From: Paenibacillus sp. EZ-K15
GTDB lineage: Bacteria; Bacillota; Bacilli; Paenibacillales; Paenibacillaceae
Length of the DNA stretch: 64,000 nucleotides
NCBI RefSeq assembly: GCF_002573715.1
Contig: NZ_PDHM01000008.1
Coordinates: 23,341-87,340 of the forward strand
Direction: 5' to 3'
The translations under genes and the position numbers were made by a program. Each line of letters begins with the position of its first letter. The stretch's first letter is position 1. Under the pieces are notes generated by a model, which had not been told where the DNA came from, made no database searches, and saw only the letters and a list, made by a program, of their open reading frames with translations. Below, one piece after another: positions 38,111 to 47,688 of this stretch.

Positions 38111-38137
38111 CCCTGGTGTATGAACACCAGGGTTTGT
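38111..38137 (+). terminator. Intrinsic terminator after the exporter genes
   Basis: CCCTGGTGT-ATGA-ACACCAGGG followed by TTTGTT. Confidence 0.85.
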
Positions 38138-38233
38138 TATATCATGGGGTCCCTGGTTACTTCTGAAAAGGAAACGTCCATCCCCTGGAGCTTCTGTGGT
38201 ACATCTATCGGTGAAAGAAGAAGTATAAGTTAA

Positions 38234-38251
38234 TGTGCAAACGTTTGTGCA
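38234..38251 (+). promoter_or_regulatory. LacI-family operator O1 of the maltodextrin operon
   Basis: TGTGCAAACGTTTGTGCA, a near-perfect palindrome with central CG typical for LacI/GalR-family regulators. It lies about 190 bp upstream of the promoter and may serve repression by looping. Confidence 0.6.
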
Positions 38252-38406
38252 ACAATAGAGCATTTTGCAGTCGTTCTTGTCCGATTTAGAGGGTAGAATG
38301 ACTGAATTGCACAGCATATGCACAACTATTTTTATGATAACTTACGAAATAGAGTGAATAGTGAAGGTAATAAGAGATTATTTGCTTAAAACGGGTAAAA
38401 ATGATC

Positions 38407-38447
38407 TGTGCAAACGTTTTTACATTCACAATTAAATGTTGTATGAT
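38407..38447 (+). promoter_or_regulatory. Promoter and operator O2 of the maltodextrin operon
   Basis: TTTACA at 38419-38424, a 17-bp spacer, then TATGAT at 38442-38447 form a good sigma-A promoter. The operator TGTGCAAACGTTTTTACA (38407-38424) covers the -35 box, so the regulator should block polymerase. A partial cre-like ATGAAGCGCTTTCT starts at 38459. Confidence 0.75.
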
Positions 38448-38536
38448 GTTTTCAGTGAATGAAGCGCTTTCTCAACGGGATTTTTCCTGAGTATCTCGCC
38501 AGATGCTACATAGAAAAAGAGACACTGAAAATTTTC

Positions 38537-38554
38537 TGAAATCGTTTGCGCAGA
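38537..38554 (+). promoter_or_regulatory. LacI-family operator O3 in the leader
   Basis: TGAAATCGTTTGCGCAGA reads on the other strand as a variant of the O1/O2 motif (GCGCAAACGATTTCA). It lies downstream of the promoter, before mdxE. Confidence 0.45.
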
Positions 38555-38597
38555 TTTCCAACATTTTCTGATCATTTATTGAGGGGGTAATCATGGA

Positions 38598-39908
38598 ATG
38601 AAGATGAAGAAACTACTTACGCTAGCTGCAACCTTTACGTTGGCGTTCTCCATTACAGCGTGTGGAGGAAATTCACCTGCTCCTGCTGCTGAGGCACCTG
38701 CTGAGAATCCACCGGCACAGGAGACGCCGGCCGAAAATACAGAAGCACCGGAACTTAAGCCAGAGGAAGGCGCTAAATTGGTCGTATGGGAAAGTAGAGA
38801 TGAAAGAGCCTACACGGATGCGGTTGCTAAAGAATTTACCGAGAAATACGGCGTTGAAGTAACCATCGAAGAATTGTCTCCAACCGACCAAGTAACCAAG
38901 CTTCAACAAGACGGACCATCCGGATTGGGCGCTGACGTCGTATTGTTCCCTCACGATAACCTGGGTAAAGCCGTAGCTACAAACCTGGTTCTGCCAAACG
39001 ATTACTTCGAAGAAAAAACGAAGAGCAGCAACACGGAAGCCGCTATCCAAGGCGTAAGCTATGACGGCGTTCTGTACGGATACCCGCGCGCTGCTGAAAC
39101 TTACCTGATGTACTACAACAAGGACTTGGTAAAAGAAGTCCCAACAACGATGGAAGAAGTTATTGAATTCAGCAAAACCTTCACAGATAAATCCAAGAAC
39201 AAATATGGATTCATGTTCGAAACAGGTAACTTGTACTTCGCCTATCCATTCCTTGCTTCCAATGGCGGCTACATCTTTGGTAACGGCGGCGCAGATGTCA
39301 ACGATATCGGCCTCAACAATGAAGGCGCAGTCAAGAGTATGGAAGTTTACGCAAGCCTGAAAGAAATCCTTCCGGTTAAATCCGGCGACATTACGCCTGA
39401 TATCAAACGCGGACTGTTCACATCCGGCGATCTGGCTATGGACATTAACGGACCTTGGGAGCTTGGCGGATACAAAGAAGCGCTTGGCGACAAGCTTGGC
39501 GTTGCTCCAATCCCAACCATCGGCGGCCAGCCTGCTGTATCGTTTTCCGGTATCAAAGCTTGGTACGTAAGCTCGTTCACGAAATATCCGCAGGCCGCTC
39601 GCTTGTTCGCGGACTTTGCAACAAGCAAGGAAGCTCAATTGAAACTGAGCGCACTGGTTGGATCGGTTCCGACAAACAATGAAGCTCAAGAAGACGATCA
39701 AATCAAGAATGACGAGTATGTATCCGCATTCACAGAGCAATTCAAATCTTCCCAACCGATGCCATCCGTTCCTGAAATGGCTAACGTATGGTCTCCTGTA
39801 GGTGCTGCACTGGCTGAGATCTGGGATAACAACAAAGACGTGAAAGAAACGCTTGATAAAGCTGTAAATCAAGTAAAAGATCTCAACAGTGGTGGAGCTA
39901 GCGAGTAA
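38598..39908 (+). CDS. mdxE: Maltodextrin ABC transporter, substrate-binding lipoprotein
   Basis: Captures maltose/maltodextrin, possibly cyclodextrin, outside the membrane. 436 residues with a lipoprotein signal peptide (lipobox SITAC, Cys22). A linker rich in Ala, Pro and Glu (about 26-56) tethers the domain. The mature part is a family-1 solute-binding protein (LVVWESRDERAYTDAV; later DLAMDINGPWELGGYKEA). The start follows GAGGGGG. It is first of the operon with two permeases. No ATPase gene is present, as in Bacillus, where MsmX is encoded elsewhere. Confidence 0.88.
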   Translation: MKMKKLLTLAATFTLAFSITACGGNSPAPAAEAPAENPPAQETPAENTEAPELKPEEGAKLVVWESRDERAYTDAVAKEFTEKYGVEVTIEELSPTDQVTKLQQDGPSGLGADVVLFPHDNLGKAVATNLVLPNDYFEEKTKSSNTEAAIQGVSYDGVLYGYPRAAETYLMYYNKDLVKEVPTTMEEVIEFSKTFTDKSKNKYGFMFETGNLYFAYPFLASNGGYIFGNGGADVNDIGLNNEGAVKSMEVYASLKEILPVKSGDITPDIKRGLFTSGDLAMDINGPWELGGYKEALGDKLGVAPIPTIGGQPAVSFSGIKAWYVSSFTKYPQAARLFADFATSKEAQLKLSALVGSVPTNNEAQEDDQIKNDEYVSAFTEQFKSSQPMPSVPEMANVWSPVGAALAEIWDNNKDVKETLDKAVNQVKDLNSGGASE

Positions 39909-40005
39909 TTACGTTCTTATATAATACGAGAAAGATGAAGAAGTTCACCCGCCGAACAACCGGCGGGTGATTCCTCGATTATATGGAGAGGAGAATGGAG
40001 GGAGC

Positions 40006-41319
40006 ATGCGTCAACATCGTACGACAGCAGCCGTATTATCAGCCATCTGTATGGGTCTGGGTCAGCTTTACAACCGGCAATGGATCAAAGGCGTTCTTTT
40101 ACTTATCGTAGGTATATTCAGTCTGTATTACTTCATCAACAACCTGGGTGATGCCATCTGGGGAATGACAACTTTGGGGGAACAGGGAAGCCATTTAGAG
40201 AAGGTCAACGGTTTAACCCAAATGGTAGCAGGTGACCATTCCATCAATCTCCTGATTGAAGGACTTATCACCATGATTATGTTTGCGATTTTTCTTATTG
40301 GGTATTATGCCAATATCAAAAATGCATATAACGCTGGAAAACTAAGGGAACAGGGTGTAAAACCCAACAATTTCAGACAGACCCTTTATTATATTTTTGA
40401 ATGGAAATTCGCGCAATCTTTCCTGACACTGCCGGCGATCGGTATTTTGTTTTTTACGGTCATGCCGATTATCTTCATGGTCATGCTGGCGTTTACGAAC
40501 TATTCTGCTCCAAACAATCTGCCGCCGGCCAATCTGGTTGACTGGGTCGGTTTCAAAACCTTTACCAATCTCGTTGCATTGAAATCGTGGAGCCACACAT
40601 TCTTCGGCGTCCTGACCTGGACGATCATCTGGGCGGTGCTGGCAACGGTAACAACGTATTTTGGCGGTGTGCTTGTTGCACTGCTTATTCAACAAAAGGG
40701 AATTCGTTTCAAAGGTGTATGGCGTGTCATTCTGATCATTCCATATGCAATTCCACAGCTGATCTCACTGCTCGTGATGCGTAATATGTTTAACGGGCAA
40801 TTCGGACCGATCAACCAGTATTTAAGATATTTCGGTTTGGAAGGCCTGCCATGGCTGACCGATCCGGTCTGGGCCAAAGTGACCGTTATTATCGTCAATA
40901 TGTGGGTAGGTATCCCGGTATCCATGCTCCTCGTTATGAGTGTCCTGACTACGATTCCGAAGGATCTCTATGAAGCGGCCGATGTGGATGGGGCGACCGG
41001 ATTCCAGAAATTCAAAATCATCACCCTGCCGATGATTATGTTCTCGACGGCACCGGTTCTGATTACGCAATTTGCTGGTAACATTAACAACTTTAACTTG
41101 ATTTTCCTCCTCACGAACGGTAACCCGGTTGTAGGTGACTATCAATACGCGGGGGCGACGGACCTGCTGGTAACCTGGCTCTATAAACTGACGCTGGATC
41201 AGCAGCGCTATAGCATGGCATCGGCCATCGGTATTATCATCTTCATGATTATTGCGACCTTCTCGATTTACAATTATCGCAGAACCAGATCCTTTAAAGA
41301 GGAGGATATGATCCAATAA
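40006..41319 (+). CDS. mdxF: Maltodextrin ABC transporter permease, MalF-like
   Basis: 437 residues from the ATG at 40006 behind GGAGGGAGC. The N-terminus adds an extra membrane region (about 13-100) resembling the short TM2-type segment GLGQLYNRQWIKGVL, as in B. subtilis MdxF. The permease domain follows with six helices and the EAA loop in YEAADVDGATGFQKFKIITLP near 324-344, where the ATPase docks. It ends with a charged tail. The stop overlaps mdxG by one base. Confidence 0.88.
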   Translation: MRQHRTTAAVLSAICMGLGQLYNRQWIKGVLLLIVGIFSLYYFINNLGDAIWGMTTLGEQGSHLEKVNGLTQMVAGDHSINLLIEGLITMIMFAIFLIGYYANIKNAYNAGKLREQGVKPNNFRQTLYYIFEWKFAQSFLTLPAIGILFFTVMPIIFMVMLAFTNYSAPNNLPPANLVDWVGFKTFTNLVALKSWSHTFFGVLTWTIIWAVLATVTTYFGGVLVALLIQQKGIRFKGVWRVILIIPYAIPQLISLLVMRNMFNGQFGPINQYLRYFGLEGLPWLTDPVWAKVTVIIVNMWVGIPVSMLLVMSVLTTIPKDLYEAADVDGATGFQKFKIITLPMIMFSTAPVLITQFAGNINNFNLIFLLTNGNPVVGDYQYAGATDLLVTWLYKLTLDQQRYSMASAIGIIIFMIIATFSIYNYRRTRSFKEEDMIQ

Positions 41320-42161
41320 TGGGAATTAAAATGAGAAATGCGATTCGCCTGACGGCAAGTTATATCACCCTTGTCATCATTGCGATCGGTTGTATTTACC
41401 CGGCGCTCTGGATTATTCTGGCTTCTTTCCGTCCCGGAAAGTCATTGTACAGCAAGTCCTTGATTCCAGAATCTTTTACGCTCAGTCATTATAAAGAGTT
41501 GTTTACGTCGCAAAGCTTTCTGTTTGGCACGTGGTACATGAATACATTGAAAATTGCGATATTCTCCATGATTATCGGGACCATTCTTGTTCTGCTAACA
41601 AGTTATGCGGTATCCCGGTTCCGGTTTAAAGGCCGGCAGAATGCGCTATCGGTCATTCTCGTGCTGGGGATGTTCCCGGGCTTCATGAGTATGATCGCCT
41701 TGTATATCCTGCTGAACTCCCTGGATCTGTTGAACACGCATGCGGCAATGATTATCGTGTATGCGGCAGGGGCACCGCTAGGCGGAACCTTGATCATGAA
41801 AGGCTTTCTGGATACAATACCACGAAGCTTGGATGAAGCGGCCAAGATCGACGGAGCCACTAACTTCCAAATTTTCCGCAAAATCATTCTGCCATTGTCG
41901 AAGCCAATGATCACGTATATGGGCTTGACGCTGTTCGTTGGACCATGGGTAGACTTTATCTTTGCGAGACTCGTGCTCCGGACAAAAGAAAACTGGACGC
42001 TCGCCGTCGGTCTATGGGATCTCGTCAACTCCACTCAGGACAGCAACTTTACGTTGTTTGCGGCGGCATCGGTGCTGATCGCACTGCCGATCACCCTGTT
42101 GTTTGTCTTCCTGCAGCGTTTGCTGGTCGATGGCATGACGGCTGGTGCAAGCAAAGGTTAA
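41319..42161 (+). CDS. mdxG: Maltodextrin ABC transporter permease, MalG-like
   Basis: 280 residues with six hydrophobic helices. The EAA loop is LDEAAKIDGATNFQIFRKIILP near 170-190. It ends GMTAGASKG, like MalG proteins, whose C-terminus contacts the ATPase. It pairs with the preceding MalF-like subunit. A terminator at 42223 follows. Confidence 0.88.
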   Translation: MGIKMRNAIRLTASYITLVIIAIGCIYPALWIILASFRPGKSLYSKSLIPESFTLSHYKELFTSQSFLFGTWYMNTLKIAIFSMIIGTILVLLTSYAVSRFRFKGRQNALSVILVLGMFPGFMSMIALYILLNSLDLLNTHAAMIIVYAAGAPLGGTLIMKGFLDTIPRSLDEAAKIDGATNFQIFRKIILPLSKPMITYMGLTLFVGPWVDFIFARLVLRTKENWTLAVGLWDLVNSTQDSNFTLFAAASVLIALPITLLFVFLQRLLVDGMTAGASKG

Positions 42162-42222
42162 GTTACGGATAGCTAATCGTATGGATTCATCATAAGACAG
42201 ATAGATAGAGAGAACAGCGAAG

Positions 42223-42256
42223 AGACACAGCCGGTAACCGCTAGCTGTGTCTTTTT
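42223..42256 (+). terminator. Terminator after the transporter genes
   Basis: AGACACAGC pairs with GCTGTGTCT, followed by TTTTT. The chemoreceptor gene begins 36 bp later and may be read by incomplete termination or its own promoter. Confidence 0.85.
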
Positions 42257-42291
42257 GCATTCAAACATGTGATGCAGGGGGACATATACAT

Positions 42292-44328
42292 ATGAACATG
42301 ATGAGACGTTTTCGATTCAAAGCGGTTGGGATGAAGCTGTTTGTTATCTTTTTTACCACGATCGTGCTGTTATCCTCAGCGTTGGGGTTATTATCGTATT
42401 CCATCTCCAAGGACACGGTGATGGATCAGGTGTCAGAAGCGACTTCGGGGCAGATGATGCAGGCGGCGGACAAGCTGGATTTTCTGCTGGCCCAATATGA
42501 AGCCGCTTCCCGTCAATGGGCGCTGGATACGGTGCTTCGCGAGGACCTCGTTACGGTGAGTACTGCGGGTATCGGCATTCGGGACAAAACGCAGGCTGAG
42601 AACCGAATCCGGGAGAAATTGAACGGGATGGCATCTTCGGATAAACGTCTGCAGGGCATGCGCTTGGTTGCGCCCAATCTTCAAGCTCAAAGCTCCTATA
42701 ACTCAACGGGCTTATCGGGAATGTCTTCCGCAGATGGCGTGAAGGCGAAGATGGACCGGATTATACAAGCCGATGGCGAACCGGTATGGTTCCCGACAGA
42801 GGTTCAAGGCTTTATGGAGAACGAGAAAACAGCCACCATGTCGATGGGGAGATTGCTGAAAAACCTGAAGAATCCGGATGCGCAGTATATTCTGTTGATC
42901 GATATCAAGGACGAGGCGGTCGGCGAGGTACTGGCCAATTTAAAAATAGGGAACAACGGCCGGATGCGAATCGTTGCCGAGGATAACCGGATCGTACACG
43001 ACATGGACCCGGCCCAGTTGATGCAGTCGTCCACGATTACGGTTCCTCAAGATGCCGAAGAAGGAGGGATTTATTACACCGCCGACGAGCAGATGGTGGT
43101 GTACACGCCGCTGAAGACGGCTCCTTGGCATATGGTCGGCTTTGCTCCCGTTAGCGATTTCGTGCAAGCCACGGACACACTATTGGTTGTAACGCTTGGG
43201 GTTATTGTGGCCGCGGTTCTGATTGCGATACTGATGGGCTATTATATGATGCGTTCCATCGGTCGTCCGCTGAATCAGATGTGCCGTCTGATGGAAGAGG
43301 GAGAGCAGGGGAATCTAAGGGTTCGTACCGAGTTCCAGCGTGCGGATGAAATTGGCCGTCTCGGCCACAGCTTTAACCGGATGATGGGGCAAATCGCGGC
43401 TTTGGTCGATCAGACGAATGCTTCGGCGAAGGAAGTGCTGGCCACGGCGGAGGAATTGGCGGAAGCATCGAAGGGAACCTCGTTGACGGCTGGCGAAATT
43501 GCATCGGCCATGGAGCAGATTGCACAGGGAAGCTCAAGCCTGGCGATGGAAGCCGAACGAGAGAATCAGCTGGCTGAGAACATTGGCGTTCAGATGAGTA
43601 AGGTATCGGATTCGAATCGAGTGATGGGGTCCGCGGCTGATCGCGTGCTTCAGGTGACGGGGGAGGGGGCGCAGCATATGGACAATCTGGTGGAAAAATC
43701 AACGCGGATTAATCAGGTGAACTGGGCCATCGTCCAGAACGCGGAGAAGCTGAAGGAGAATACCGCGTCGATTCACAAAATATTGGAGCTGATGTCGGAG
43801 ATCACGCATCAAACCAACGTGCTGTCCATTAATGCGACGATTGAAGCGGCCCGTGCGGGGGCAGCAGGCAGCGGCTTCATGGTTGTAGCCAATGAAGTGC
43901 GGAGCTTGGCGGATCGTTCCAAGGAATCGATCCAGACCGTAGGGGCGATGATCAAGGATATCCGTTCTGAAGTGCAAGGCTCCGTTGATGCATTGACGTC
44001 GGCATCACCGCTCTTTGACGAGCAGTTGCATTCGGTGCAGGAAGCTCAGGGCGTATTTGATCACGTTCGCCACGAGATGGATGCCCTTTTGGCCGAGATC
44101 CGCGAATCGACCCGTTCGGTCGAGGTACTGATCGGTTCCCAGCTTACCCTGACCGATTCGATCTCGGAGGCGAGCTCAATCGTTCAAGAGACCAGCGCTG
44201 CCACGGAGGAGGTCGCTTCGATGTCATCCGAGCAGTTCAAGGTGAGCGAGAAGCTGGTTGTTCTGTCTTCCCGCTTGGAGGAATTGTCGGAGGGTTTGCG
44301 TAAGTCTTTGGTGATGTTTAGGACGTAA
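42292..44328 (+). CDS. Methyl-accepting chemotaxis protein
   Basis: Transmembrane chemoreceptor. 678 residues from the ATG at 42292 behind GGGGGACAT. First helix at about 14-34, an extracellular Cache-like ligand domain (about 35-300), second helix at about 306-328, a HAMP domain (329-385) and a long cytoplasmic coiled coil. The signalling tip is EITHQTNVLSINATIEAARAG near 505-525, close to the universal hairpin but with Ser-Ile-Asn-Ala-Thr variations. It sits right behind the maltodextrin transporter, suggesting a sugar or binding-protein ligand, which is inference. Confidence 0.87.
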   Translation: MNMMRRFRFKAVGMKLFVIFFTTIVLLSSALGLLSYSISKDTVMDQVSEATSGQMMQAADKLDFLLAQYEAASRQWALDTVLREDLVTVSTAGIGIRDKTQAENRIREKLNGMASSDKRLQGMRLVAPNLQAQSSYNSTGLSGMSSADGVKAKMDRIIQADGEPVWFPTEVQGFMENEKTATMSMGRLLKNLKNPDAQYILLIDIKDEAVGEVLANLKIGNNGRMRIVAEDNRIVHDMDPAQLMQSSTITVPQDAEEGGIYYTADEQMVVYTPLKTAPWHMVGFAPVSDFVQATDTLLVVTLGVIVAAVLIAILMGYYMMRSIGRPLNQMCRLMEEGEQGNLRVRTEFQRADEIGRLGHSFNRMMGQIAALVDQTNASAKEVLATAEELAEASKGTSLTAGEIASAMEQIAQGSSSLAMEAERENQLAENIGVQMSKVSDSNRVMGSAADRVLQVTGEGAQHMDNLVEKSTRINQVNWAIVQNAEKLKENTASIHKILELMSEITHQTNVLSINATIEAARAGAAGSGFMVVANEVRSLADRSKESIQTVGAMIKDIRSEVQGSVDALTSASPLFDEQLHSVQEAQGVFDHVRHEMDALLAEIRESTRSVEVLIGSQLTLTDSISEASSIVQETSAATEEVASMSSEQFKVSEKLVVLSSRLEELSEGLRKSLVMFRT

Positions 44329-44384
44329 ATGGTTTCGTAAAGATGTGATGGCTATGCAGCACTCCGCATGCGGATCATGCTTCC

Positions 44385-44540
44385 GCCTTCTCCGTTGAGG
44401 CCAGGCGCTGCGAGTACGTATCGTTCCTCCAATCGCTGTTGTCCCCGATTTTCTTTGAATTATGATTTTGCGGTGGAAAATCGGGGACAAAGGCGACCAC
44501 TATCGTTTTTCCGGAATCGATTCGTCCTCTCCGCTATTGC
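44385..44540 (-). repeat. Dispersed nested-palindrome element, copy D (reverse orientation)
   Basis: Best-preserved copy. The stem TTGTCCCCGATTTTC at 44439-44453 is exactly inverted at 44476-44490. On the minus strand the left block reads GCGGAGAGGACGAATCGATT and the right block CAACAGCGATTGGAGGAACG. Flanking GCAGCAC/GTGCTG pairs suggest the same outer palindrome as in copy B. The rest of 44541-44811 has no gene I can support. Confidence 0.8.
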
Positions 44541-44811
44541 GTGCTGTGCACACAACCACTTACGCTAAGGTGTGGGGATGGAAAAGAGCCGATGAAGGGG
44601 AACATCTTCATCGACTTTTTGTTGGTGGGAGTACTGCTCGGGAGTGCTGGGATTTAGCGCGAGGTTGAACTACCTCGTACGCTTGTTGAGTTACTACCTG
44701 CTGAGCACGCTCTCCCTTTGGGAATCGCTTCATGTAGTGCGGGGAACGTTGGGGTACTTCGTGCGTAACGGGCTATTGCCTACTGGAATCGCTATTTTAT
44801 AGCTGCACGAT

Positions 44812-44851
44812 TAAAAACCAGCTCTGGGACAATTCCCGGAGCTGGTTTTGT
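44812..44851. terminator. Intrinsic terminator downstream of the CGTase gene
   Basis: AAAACCAGCTC.GGGA pairs with TCCC.GAGCTGGTTTT around CAAT. The A and T tails fit both directions. It lies about 260 bp past the CGTase stop, beyond the 77-bp repeats. Confidence 0.85.
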
Positions 44852-44882
44852 TTAGGTGCCGCTCTTAGCAAAAGAGCTTATG

Positions 44883-45190
44883 GGTTGCCGCCACTACTTC
44901 GCATAAATGTTGGCCGTTCTGCTGGCCGGGGCGGTGAAGGAATGATACGTTCCTGCAGGCTTACGGTTGCCAGTTTACATTAATGGTGGCTGTGCCACTC
45001 GTTGGAGTGGTGAAGGAATGGTACGTTCCTGCGGGCTTACGGCTGCCAGTTCACATTAATGGTGGCCGTGCCGCTCGTTGAAGCAGTGAAGGAATAGTAC
45101 GTCCCCTGCGGGCTTACGGCTGCCAGTTCACGTTGATGGTGGCTGTGTCGCTTGCTGGAGCGGTAAAGGTATGGTTCGATCCGCCTTCCC
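44883..45190 (-). repeat. Tandem 76-77 bp repeats of the CGTase 3' end
   Basis: The last ~75 bp of the CGTase gene recur past its stop. Units begin (plus strand) at 45114 (gene end), 45037, 44961 and, more decayed, about 44884. On the minus strand the first two downstream units again encode the CGTase tail [10 protein letters not shown] followed by a stop. Confidence 0.8.
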
Positions 45191-47255
45191 ATGTTACCGT
45201 CGAACCTTGTTTTTTCAGGAATTTGAATTCGATGGTTTTACCGGCCGGCACACTGACGTCGTAGTACCAGGTTGGGTATTGGTAGATGACCTGGTTGTAC
45301 AATGGCCCGACGGCTTTGGCAGGGTCCCAATTGCCGAGCTCGCTTACGCTGCCTGCCAGGTACACGTTTTGTCCAAGCGCGGTGGTGGCATTGTTTACCA
45401 CAAACCGGACGCTGACTTGATCCCCGGTCAGCACTTCGAAATTGTCGTGCACATTGCTTGAAGTGCCAGCGCTATTGGCGACTTTGATGTTATATACGCC
45501 ACCGGCAACCGCAGGGATTTTCACTTTGATCTGCGTATCCTCCCATGCTGTAACGTTAGCGCCCGTTACGGCCGTTGAGCCGAAGTATACCGTGCCTTTG
45601 GTTGCGCCGAAGCCGCGGCCGTCAAGGGTGATGGTTGCGCCCGGTTTGGCCATCATCGGGCCTACGTGCCCGATCGTTGGCGAAGTCACGGCCGTGGTAT
45701 ACTGCCACACGGCCGTACCGCCGGCAGCCAGCGTAAAGTTGGAAGCTGCTCCGCCTGTGCCAACGGTCAAGCTGTTGCCGTTTAGAAGTCCGCCCAGCAC
45801 GTCGGCATAGCTGCCGGCAGGCAATGAAGTCGCCAATCCCGTAATGGAAACCGGTGTGTTCACGTTGCGGTTTACAGCGATAAGTGCCACGTTGTTGCCG
45901 AATTTGCGTTCATAGATCAGCACATCATTGTTGATCCAGCGCTCCTGCGTCGTTCCATAGGCGATGGCCGGATTGGATTTGCGCAATGGCGCCAGCTTTT
46001 TAATTACTTGGTAAGCCGTAGTCGTCGTAGAGAAAGAAGGAATCCGTGCCCGGTTGTCTGGGTCGTTGCCGCCGGACATGTATTGTTCGGTTCCGTAATA
46101 GATGGCTGGCACCCCGCGCGAGGTGAGCGTGAAGGCCAAAGCCTGTTCCAGCTTGCGGCGGTTGTCGCTGCTGTTGTGGAACCGCTCCATATCATGGTTA
46201 TCGATGAACGTGACCTGATCCTCCACTTGGGCATAATCGGTTGCTGAGCCCTCCAGCATGGACTTCAGACCGTACATATTGTCGGTGTTGTCCCTGAACA
46301 CTTGGCGTACCTTTTGCGCGAAACGGAAGTCCAGCAGGCTCATGCCGGATTCGTTGGCGAACTTATGGTTCTCGGCACTCACTTCGTTCACGCCGAGGAA
46401 CCATTCGCCGAAGGTGAAGACCGGCTTGTAGTTGTTGACGGTAGCCATGAAACTCTTCTGCCAGCCAAATGGCATATGTTTCACCGCGTCCATTCGAATG
46501 CCGTCAATGCCCAGATCGAGCCACATTTTGATGGCATCTTTCAGGTAGGTATCCACCGTGCTGTTGTTGTGGTTCAGGTCGGCAAGGTCATACAGGTTTT
46601 TGTAAATCCCGTTCTCTGTCGTCGAAAAATCGGTGCCCCCGTTATGATGGAACAAATTCTGTGTATCGTTCGTGTATCCGCCGAGCAGGGTGCCGTTGTT
46701 GTACAGCTTGCCGTTCTCCGCGAATGAAGGCTGGTCCGAGGAAGCGGGAGAGGTATGGTTCGGTGCAAAGTCGATGATGACTTTAATGTTCTTGGCATGA
46801 GCGGCAGCGATGAGATTTTGGAAATCGGCGATCGTGCCGTAAGCCGGGTTCGTTTTCTTGAAGTCTCTGGCCCAATAGCCGTGATAAGCGGTGTTGTTCA
46901 CGCCGGAATAGTTGATGACGCTGTAGATGTTCTCGACAGGCTGGGAGATCCAGATGGCGGTAACGCCCATGCCGGTCAGGTAGCCGTCGTTGATTTTGTT
47001 AATGATCCCTTGCCAGTCACCGCCGCAGTATAACCTCAGATTGGTACAGGTACCGTCAAAGGCAGGTCCGGTCGGGTTGTTGGCAGCATTGCCGTCGGAG
47101 AAACGATCTGTAAAGATTTGATAAATGACATCCGTGCTGAAATTTTGTTTATTGGACACCGAAGTATCCGGGGCCGCATGAGCAGGACCGAGAAGGCCCA
47201 AGGCCAGGGAGAAGCTAAGGGCTAGCGCGGTTGTCAGTTTGTAAAACTTTTTCAT
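45114..47255 (-). CDS. cgt: Cyclomaltodextrin glucanotransferase (CGTase)
   Basis: Secreted family-13 enzyme that converts starch to cyclodextrins by transglycosylation. 713 residues, the standard CGTase length. Signal peptide of about 27 residues ending AHA. Domains A/B (about 30-430), C (to about 520), D with an IPT/TIG fold ([15 protein letters not shown]...) and E, a CBM20 starch-binding domain. Catalytic residues: Asp in [12 protein letters not shown], Glu in FTFGEWFLG and Asp in [10 protein letters not shown]. The cyclisation-determining central aromatic is Tyr in [11 protein letters not shown]. The start follows AGGAGGAATTTCG. It faces away from the beta-lactamase-like gene and shares sugar-type regulation with the transporter genes. 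Confidence 0.94.
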   Translation of the reverse strand: MKKFYKLTTALALSFSLALGLLGPAHAAPDTSVSNKQNFSTDVIYQIFTDRFSDGNAANNPTGPAFDGTCTNLRLYCGGDWQGIINKINDGYLTGMGVTAIWISQPVENIYSVINYSGVNNTAYHGYWARDFKKTNPAYGTIADFQNLIAAAHAKNIKVIIDFAPNHTSPASSDQPSFAENGKLYNNGTLLGGYTNDTQNLFHHNGGTDFSTTENGIYKNLYDLADLNHNNSTVDTYLKDAIKMWLDLGIDGIRMDAVKHMPFGWQKSFMATVNNYKPVFTFGEWFLGVNEVSAENHKFANESGMSLLDFRFAQKVRQVFRDNTDNMYGLKSMLEGSATDYAQVEDQVTFIDNHDMERFHNSSDNRRKLEQALAFTLTSRGVPAIYYGTEQYMSGGNDPDNRARIPSFSTTTTAYQVIKKLAPLRKSNPAIAYGTTQERWINNDVLIYERKFGNNVALIAVNRNVNTPVSITGLATSLPAGSYADVLGGLLNGNSLTVGTGGAASNFTLAAGGTAVWQYTTAVTSPTIGHVGPMMAKPGATITLDGRGFGATKGTVYFGSTAVTGANVTAWEDTQIKVKIPAVAGGVYNIKVANSAGTSSNVHDNFEVLTGDQVSVRFVVNNATTALGQNVYLAGSVSELGNWDPAKAVGPLYNQVIYQYPTWYYDVSVPAGKTIEFKFLKKQGSTVTWEGGSNHTFTAPASDTATINVNWQP

Positions 47256-47346
47256 CGAAATTCCTCCTATGTAGTTGATATAGAGAAGGTTGGTTTTACT
47301 AGCTTATCGGCTGCTTGTGCATCACCTCCTATACAAAATCGGGCAA

Positions 47347-47384
47347 CAAAAAACCCCGGCATCTCCTGTAGAGAAACCGGGGTT
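47347..47384 (-). terminator. Intrinsic terminator inside the CGTase leader (attenuator candidate)
   Basis: On the minus strand AACCCCGG pairs with CCGGGGTT, with TCTC/GAGA pairing in the loop, then TTTTTTG. It lies between the CGTase promoter and its ribosome binding site, about 65 nt past the predicted transcription start. Confidence 0.75.
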
Positions 47385-47453
47385 GTTCCATACCGGGTGT
47401 GCGGTTACGGAATGCATGGCCCTTAAATTATGCGAGTGTTTGAATTCAACAAT

Positions 47454-47483
47454 ATTGTAAATGAAAGCGTATTCAGGTGTCAA
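47454..47483 (-). promoter_or_regulatory. CGTase promoter with embedded cre site
   Basis: On the minus strand TTGACA (47483-47478), an 18-bp spacer and TACAAT (47459-47454). Between the boxes lies TGAAAGCGTATTCA (plus 47462-47475), agreeing with the CcpA cre consensus TGNAANCGNTNNCA at all but one position. This predicts glucose repression. Confidence 0.75.
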
Positions 47484-47591
47484 TATGAAATATCCAAATA
47501 AAAGGAAAATTCACATGGAGTATGATGAAATTAAATTTTATAATTATTAATTATTATTGAAACAAAATTTTACAGGTCATATAATAGGTTT

Positions 47592-47605
47592 AGGAAACGT
47601 TTACA
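47592..47605. promoter_or_regulatory. Second cre-like site in the divergent region
   Basis: AGGAAACGTTTACA fits the cre consensus at all but the first fixed position. It lies 84 bp before the beta-lactamase-like gene and could control it or add to CGTase repression. Confidence 0.5.
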
Positions 47606-47688
47606 TTTTTAAGATGATGTTGATGCGGATGGCATGTTTGTTTTCAGTTGATCCGACTCAAGGCCTTGATGTAAAGGAGGGAAGAAAA

